From NCBI GenBank assembly GCA_965368515.1, contig CBDUNF010000022.1:1-26833 (forward strand): 26,833 bases of DNA. Direction: 5' to 3'. The DNA is from JAAETI01 sp965368515 (GTDB taxonomy: Bacteria; Actinomycetota; Acidimicrobiia; Spongiisociales; UBA5794). Below, in pieces: positions 22,074-26,833 of the stretch. Position 1 is the stretch's first letter. Each line of letters opens with the position of its first letter. Both the position numbers and the translations under genes were made by a program. Under the pieces are notes generated by a model that ran no database searches, was not told where the DNA came from, and saw nothing but the letters and a program-made list of their open reading frames with translations.

Positions 22074-25000
22074 GCCCGACCTAGCTGCACCAGCTCGGCT
22101 TGTCCGTCGGCAAGCAGATAGCCGCGGCCGACCGGAAACTGCTGGCGCGGATGCCGGGGCAGCTGGGTCTGCCACAGATCTCCGTCCGACAGGGTGTTGG
22201 GACGCAACGCACATCCGATGCGCGAGCGCCGCAGATCCTGAGTCCAATGGCCATAGAGGCCGCGAATCGCCTCGGCTGCGGCTGAAGCAACGACCCGAAA
22301 CTTCGGTTCCCGGTCGGTTACAACGAGACGCAACGCACAGTCGGCATCGACCAACTCGGCGTCATCGACGAGCAGCAAGCACGGCTTCCCGTCTGCGTCC
22401 AGGGAGCCAACACCATCGACATCCACAACATCGTCGACCGCGGCGCATTGGCCAAGCGACGACCGGCGCGGCAACACTGCGACGACATAGAGGTCCGGGT
22501 TGGCGACCTTGGCAACGGAGGCCAGTGTTGCCAGGGCCGTAGTTTTTCCCGAACGGGGCGGCCCGGTGATCAAGGCGTGATCGCCATCCCGCAACACGAG
22601 TCCCACCGGGACCAGCGACGAATCTCCGATCCCGAGAGGCAGAAACCATTCATCGGTCGAGATCCTGCCGGCGGAGATGAAGTCGGCAATCGGTACTTCG
22701 CTGGGCAGAACATCGATCGACCACGGCGGACATCGTGCGGCATGCCATGTGTTGGCGGAAACGGCCGCCGGCAACCCGTCCGGATGGGGCAGAGCCACCT
22801 GCACCTCGCGACCCGTGCCTGATTCGAAAGCGCGGCCGGCGACCGCCGGCGGCTCGACCATCGGCACACCCAGCCCGGTGTAGTCGTAGCGATCGGCAAG
22901 CCGGAAGACGAGGCGGGTGGCAACCAGCGAGGCAACTCGGGTCGGGATATCGCCCGCGTGCTTGGCCGCGATCACCGTCATCATTCCGACTCCTGGGCCA
23001 TCCGCCACAAGTCGGGCAACGAGGTTGTGAATCCCGATGTCACCCGGATCGCCAAAGCTGTCGACGAAGGCGCCATAGTTGTCCAACAGTGTGACGATGG
23101 TTGGGCGGGTGCTACCAGCGGCAGAACCCTGCGCAAGTGCTTGTCTTCTCTCCTGGAGTTCGACGCCCAGCCGACGCAACAACCGCAGCTGACGCTCCCG
23201 ATCGTTTCCCGTAACGACCGCGCCGACGTGGGGCAGGCCGTTCAATGGATGCAGAAGTTGGTCGTCGAAGTCGAGCACGTACATATGGAGGCGATTCGGG
23301 TCCGCGTCGGCACCCGCCGCGATGGCCAAAGTTGCCAATGTCGAACTGGTACCGCTCCCGGACAAGCCATAGATCAGGAGGTTTCCCGCAGCTGGTGACC
23401 AGCTAGCTGCCACCTGACGCTGCCGATGCGGCTCGTCGGCGAGACCAAAGGCTGACGCCGAGGAACCGACAAGCTCCACGAGGTCGTCGCGATAGACGAT
23501 CTCGGGTAGAGCATCGGGCCAGGGCAGGCGTCTCGGGCGCAAGCCAAGCCGAGCAGCTGCCTCGGTCGCCGCATCCACGATGGTTTCGAGGTCGGTCGGT
23601 GCCGACGGGTCAGTGGGTGATACCAATCCTTCCGATGGCTGCACCGAACCAAAAACAAACGGTTGCACAGCAACTTGCGCCCCTTGACTCGACCGAGACG
23701 AACCGGTGACCAAAGCCGTCTGAAACGCGATCACATCCCCCGGGCCCCGCCGGGCCAGACCCCGACCCGGCTGCGCACGGCCGATCTCGGCTGCCGCACC
23801 GGATCCGATTACGTCAACCGAATCGGCAAGATCCTGCACTCGCAGGGCCACTCGGAGGTTGGTGTTCGCCTTGATGTTGTCGCTGATCACCCCGTTGGGC
23901 CGCTGCGTCGCCAACAGCAGATGCACTCCGAGGCTGCGACCACGCTGGGCAATCCCGACTAGAGAGTCCATGAAGTCGGGGAGCTCCATGGCGAGCGCAG
24001 CGAATTCGTCGACTACCACCAGCAGCCGAGGGAGAGGGTGGGTTCCCGTTTGCGGAAACGAGTTGATGTCGGAGACGGCTGCAGAGCGAAGCCGCTCTTC
24101 CCGATAGCGAAGCTCCGCTTCCAGACAGATGAGTGCCCGCCGTGCTAGATGCTCGTCGAGGTCGGTGACCACTCCGACCGTGTGGGGAAGAGCAGCACAC
24201 GCATCGAACGCGCTCCCGCCCTTGTAGTCGACCAGCACGAAGTTCAACACTTCTGGAGAAACGGAGGCGGCCAGCGAAGCCACCAGGGTGCGGAGTAGCT
24301 CCGACTTGCCGGCCCCGGTTGTCCCGCCCAACAAAGCGTGCGGGCCGTCCGCGACCAGGTCGACCAGGAGTGGACCGTCGGCGGTTACCCCGATCGGCAC
24401 GCCAAGATCGGTGGAGGCGGAGCGCCATGCGCTTGCGATGGAAGCAACGGGGTCATCGCCCAGGCCGAGGAGGGCGTCGAGGTGAACTACGCCAGGCATG
24501 CCAGCACCGTCCATTGCCGCCTCGGGATCCCGGATTCGCGCCAGTGCCCGGGCCGTGCACCTCGCAGAGGGAGCCCCCGCAATCCAGGGAGCGAGTCCAA
24601 CCCCAGTCCCGTCCGGTAAGCGAATCCTTGCTTGGGCTTGCTCAACCGAGATGATCGTTGTCACCAGCGAAGGCAGATCGAGGGCACGGGCTCCGACGGC
24701 GATAGCGGCGATGTCACGGTCCTTGCCAGCCTGGATCGCCTCCCGAATCAACGACCGAGGACCCGCCGACAGATCAGGGAGATCAACGACCAGCAATTGG
24801 AGGGGCGAACACGGTCCGGTCCGCTCCGCCGGGAGGAGTGAAACGACCTCGGCAATCTCCTCCGGATCGCCCGCCAGCCGTCTTCGTCCGGCCACATCGA
24901 CCAAAACGTGGGGAAGCCACTTCGCCCAGTCCCAGTCGTTGGGACGCTCAGTGAAGATCGAAACGGCGAGATCCGCGGGACCGTGGTGGACTGCTGCCTG

Positions 25001-26152
25001 CAGCAAGATCTGCCGAACGATCCCGAGCCCGACAGTCCGTTCACCTGCTATCCCCACTACATCGCCTGAGGAGAGGGATACCGAAACGGGTACATCGTGA
25101 AGTTCGGAGTAGTGGTGGAGCACCCCGGCTGTCTCGGCGTCAACAGGAGCGAGGAGTTGCGGTTCCCATCTGACACATCCAATGCCGACGGGCAGACGCA
25201 TGAAGTCATCGTGACCGCGCCGACGCTCCCATAGGCGCGATTCAATACGCCTGGCTCGTATCTCCAACTCGTGTGGAGCGACGACCTGCGCCCGCCGGTG
25301 GAGCGCTTCCGTGCGGTGGGCCTTTGCCACCTGCAGTCGAAAACGAGCCAGCGAATCTGCAAAGACCTCCCCCGACTCCCTGCGTTCCCGGCGCACCCGC
25401 CGCTTGTCTTCCATCCAGTTGGCCAGCAGCATTGCCGGCGAGAAGAGGGCAAAGATCGCCATTCGGGGATGGATGAGGATCGCCATGCCCAACCCGAGAA
25501 TCACAGGAACAATCAAGGCACCCCAGCCAAACCGCATGACGTCTCTGGGTTTCTCGGGAGGGGCGGGCGGTTTCAGCTCTGCGATACGACGAACAGCCAC
25601 AAGGCGCGGCGGCCTGTTGAAAGCAGCCGTTGGGCCAGATACCGGCCTGGTGTTGGTGTGTATTGATAGGACTCGATTACCGACAACGATGCGGGATCCG
25701 GGGTTCACCGGGAGCACCTCGGACCCGACCGGGCGGCCGTCCACGGTCACAGCAACGCCATCGGCACAGCGGATGGCGAAAGCTCCGGAAAGATCGGCCG
25801 ACAAAACGGCTCTGCCCGACACCCCGCCGATGACTACGTCCGCAGGAGCGGCTCCGATAGTCACGACACTTGCGGTCAGCGGGACATCAATTCCGTCTGG
25901 CCCACCTTCAACGTCAACTAGGCGACCAAGCCAGCGCGGATCCGCCGCCGCGGCCAGCTCGAGAACTGAACCATCTCCGATGGCGAGTTCGGCGACCGGG
26001 GTCGTAGCATCAGTCAGCCTCCCGTCGACGGCGATCTCGAGATCGTTATCGCCGACGAGCGCAGCCCCCAAATCGCCCACGGTCGTCGCGGGATCGTCTG
26101 ATTGCACACCGATCTCGTATTCGCGACCAAGCCAGCGGAGCACGACATTCAC
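22070..26152 (-). CDS. Type VII secretion-like EccC/EssC ATPase with ubiquitin-like and FHA-like N-terminus
   Basis: This 1360-residue membrane ATPase would drive export of WXG100 proteins. Residues 1-68 resemble the ubiquitin-like YukD/EccD fold (VDGRLTDATTPVAELAIGDG). Residues 78-165 look like a degenerate FHA domain that lacks the usual GR and SxxH phosphothreonine-binding residues. Two membrane helices fall at about 208-246, then a helical region, then three FtsK/SpoIIIE ATPase domains. Domain 1 has Walker A GGTTGAGKSE (609-618) and Walker B LVVVDE (711-716). Domain 2 has GLSGSGTS (929-936), with Thr in place of the Walker Lys, and LLDN for Walker B, so it is probably inactive. Domain 3 has GPPRSGKTT (1197-1205) and LLLVDD. 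The GTG start shares one base with the upstream WXG gene's TAG, and the stop overlaps the hydrolase start. Confidence 0.9.
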   Translation of the reverse strand: MNVVLRWLGREYEIGVQSDDPATTVGDLGAALVGDNDLEIAVDGRLTDATTPVAELAIGDGSVLELAAAADPRWLGRLVDVEGGPDGIDVPLTASVVTIGAAPADVVIGGVSGRAVLSADLSGAFAIRCADGVAVTVDGRPVGSEVLPVNPGSRIVVGNRVLSIHTNTRPVSGPTAAFNRPPRLVAVRRIAELKPPAPPEKPRDVMRFGWGALIVPVILGLGMAILIHPRMAIFALFSPAMLLANWMEDKRRVRRERRESGEVFADSLARFRLQVAKAHRTEALHRRAQVVAPHELEIRARRIESRLWERRRGHDDFMRLPVGIGCVRWEPQLLAPVDAETAGVLHHYSELHDVPVSVSLSSGDVVGIAGERTVGLGIVRQILLQAAVHHGPADLAVSIFTERPNDWDWAKWLPHVLVDVAGRRRLAGDPEEIAEVVSLLPAERTGPCSPLQLLVVDLPDLSAGPRSLIREAIQAGKDRDIAAIAVGARALDLPSLVTTIISVEQAQARIRLPDGTGVGLAPWIAGAPSARCTARALARIRDPEAAMDGAGMPGVVHLDALLGLGDDPVASIASAWRSASTDLGVPIGVTADGPLLVDLVADGPHALLGGTTGAGKSELLRTLVASLAASVSPEVLNFVLVDYKGGSAFDACAALPHTVGVVTDLDEHLARRALICLEAELRYREERLRSAAVSDINSFPQTGTHPLPRLLVVVDEFAALAMELPDFMDSLVGIAQRGRSLGVHLLLATQRPNGVISDNIKANTNLRVALRVQDLADSVDVIGSGAAAEIGRAQPGRGLARRGPGDVIAFQTALVTGSSRSSQGAQVAVQPFVFGSVQPSEGLVSPTDPSAPTDLETIVDAATEAAARLGLRPRRLPWPDALPEIVYRDDLVELVGSSASAFGLADEPHRQRQVAASWSPAAGNLLIYGLSGSGTSSTLATLAIAAGADADPNRLHMYVLDFDDQLLHPLNGLPHVGAVVTGNDRERQLRLLRRLGVELQERRQALAQGSAAGSTRPTIVTLLDNYGAFVDSFGDPGDIGIHNLVARLVADGPGVGMMTVIAAKHAGDIPTRVASLVATRLVFRLADRYDYTGLGVPMVEPPAVAGRAFESGTGREVQVALPHPDGLPAAVSANTWHAARCPPWSIDVLPSEVPIADFISAGRISTDEWFLPLGIGDSSLVPVGLVLRDGDHALITGPPRSGKTTALATLASVAKVANPDLYVVAVLPRRSSLGQCAAVDDVVDVDGVGSLDADGKPCLLLVDDAELVDADCALRLVVTDREPKFRVVASAAAEAIRGLYGHWTQDLRRSRIGCALRPNTLSDGDLWQTQLPRHPRQQFPVGRGYLLADGQAELVQLGRA

Positions 26153-26505
26153 TACGCAAGCCCGGGCACTACGGACGAGCTCAGAGCGGCTGCTTGGACG
26201 GCCGCTGCCTTTGCTCTGAGCTCAACCGCCTCTCGTCGTTCCATCTGTGCCTGACGATCGAGTTCATCGGCAATCTGGCGCAGCCGCCGCGATTGGTCGG
26301 CGAGCACCCTCGAATGGGCGCGGACCGTATCTTCGAAATCTTGCGCCGCCGGCCCGGTCCAGACCCGCTGCGACATGGGGATCAGAGGATCGAGACTCCC
26401 ATTGAGTCCCGCCGATTGCACCCGGAGCCGGTCGGCGTCCATAGCCAGGATGTTTGCGCTGGCTTCGTTGTGACGGGCGAGGCGACGGAGCTCTTCTGGG
26501 GTCAT
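26152..26505 (-). CDS. WXG100-superfamily protein, second of the pair
   Basis: This small all-helical protein of 117 residues has the turn motif WTG (49-51, QRVWTGPAAQDFED) between two helices, as in ESAT-6/CFP-10 relatives. The second helix is long and very charged (RLRQIADELDRQAQMERREA) and the tail is Ala-rich. No signal peptide; no clear YxxxD/E export signal at the C-terminus, which suggests that it may be a partner or chaperone-like member of the pair. It starts 11 bases after the first WXG gene and its TAG overlaps the ATPase GTG by one base. Confidence 0.78.
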   Translation of the reverse strand: MTPEELRRLARHNEASANILAMDADRLRVQSAGLNGSLDPLIPMSQRVWTGPAAQDFEDTVRAHSRVLADQSRRLRQIADELDRQAQMERREAVELRAKAAAVQAAALSSSVVPGLA

Positions 26506-26516
26506 CGCGGCACCCG

Positions 26517-26795
26517 CTAGCGCGTTGCCATTTCGATGTTGTCGCGATACTTGGCTACTGCGACGCCGGCCTGAACCAAAGCCTCACGCAGATTGCGAAG
26601 CGCAGGTGCAAACTCCTGCTCCCACGCCGACCGGAACTTGTCGGCTCCGGGTCCTTCCCATGCGGTTGCCCCGGGAGCCACCTTGCCCGTCAAAGTCGAT
26701 TCGAGGCTCTGCACCTCGCCGGCCTTGCTATCGAACATCGACCTCAGCTGATCGAGGTCCGCCAGATTCGCCCCAAACATGCCTGCCATAACCAT
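26517..26795 (-). CDS. WXG100-family protein, first of the pair
   Basis: This 92-residue protein is a typical ESAT-6-like substrate: helix 1 (LADLDQLRSMFDSKAGEVQS), turn motif WEG at 46-48 (ATAWEGPGADKF), and helix 2 (FRSAWEQEFAPALRNLREAL) to the end. Near the C-terminus YRDNIE fits a YxxxD/E-like export signal (Y-R-D-N-I-E gives Tyr plus acidic residues at +2 and +5, so an imperfect match). AAGGAAAGGG just upstream supports ATG 26795, though ATG 26789 is also possible. It is the first visible gene of the secretion-like operon; the promoter would lie at or beyond the right edge. Confidence 0.85.
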   Translation of the reverse strand: MVMAGMFGANLADLDQLRSMFDSKAGEVQSLESTLTGKVAPGATAWEGPGADKFRSAWEQEFAPALRNLREALVQAGVAVAKYRDNIEMATR

Positions 26796-26833
26796 TCCCT
26801 TTCCTTTTGGCCTGGTGTTCCAGATCCCACATT

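Noticed and set aside
25311..26219. A 302-codon open frame on the plus strand
   Set aside because: It mirrors the N-terminal part of the EssC-like ATPase; its composition (Ser/Arg/Pro-rich) is typical of an antisense shadow.

Overview
The window looks like chromosomal DNA of a high-GC Gram-positive bacterium (Actinomycetota). The evidence is the GC-rich coding sequence, WXG100 proteins beside an FtsK/EssC-type ATPase, an actinobacterial EtfD/FadF-like Fe-S membrane protein, leaderless promoters of the form TAnnnT-N6-ATG, and a lipoprotein with a long threonine-rich linker. That linker type, from memory, is common in Acidimicrobiia, so this class is a reasonable but unproven guess. I see no rRNA, tRNA, CRISPR array, insertion sequence or phage gene. 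Coding is dense, and no gene-free stretch exceeds about 160 bases.

Layout. (1) 1-4081: a maltose-type ABC importer, malF (cut by the left edge) and malE, divergent from a LacI-family regulator; three CTTGCA repeats lie between malE and the regulator. (2) 4078-7171: a tandem GNAT acetyltransferase downstream of an EtfD-like Fe-S membrane oxidoreductase. (3) 7255-9917: a ureohydrolase (agmatinase family) and a GH13 alpha-glucosidase, each with its own leaderless promoter. (4) 9914-13222: an operon of an MscS channel followed by an SLC12-like cation-chloride cotransporter. (5) 13381-14857: a metallo-beta-lactamase-fold hydrolase convergent with a SAM methyltransferase. (6) 14937-18805: proC, proline dehydrogenase, a TPM-domain membrane protein and pspA on the minus strand, ending at a clear hairpin terminator. 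(7) 18876-20635: a DesK-like histidine kinase overlapping its LuxR-type response regulator. (8) 20652-26795: a type VII secretion-like operon of two WXG100-family proteins, an EssC/EccC ATPase with ubiquitin-like and FHA-like N-terminal domains, and a DUF1023 alpha/beta hydrolase translationally coupled to it.

How the genes may work together. The importer, its regulator and the alpha-glucosidase form a plausible maltodextrin uptake and hydrolysis set. The mechanosensitive channel, the cation-chloride cotransporter, proline synthesis and breakdown, and PspA/TPM all concern osmotic or envelope homeostasis; a shared regulon is inference only. The most unusual points are the bacterial SLC12-like transporter paired with MscS, the overlap of proC with proline dehydrogenase, the TPM protein with a very basic tail next to pspA, a perfect 14-bp hairpin inside the start of malF, the repeated TAnnnT-N6-ATG start architecture, the interlocked CTAG stops of convergent genes, and the preference for TAG stop codons.
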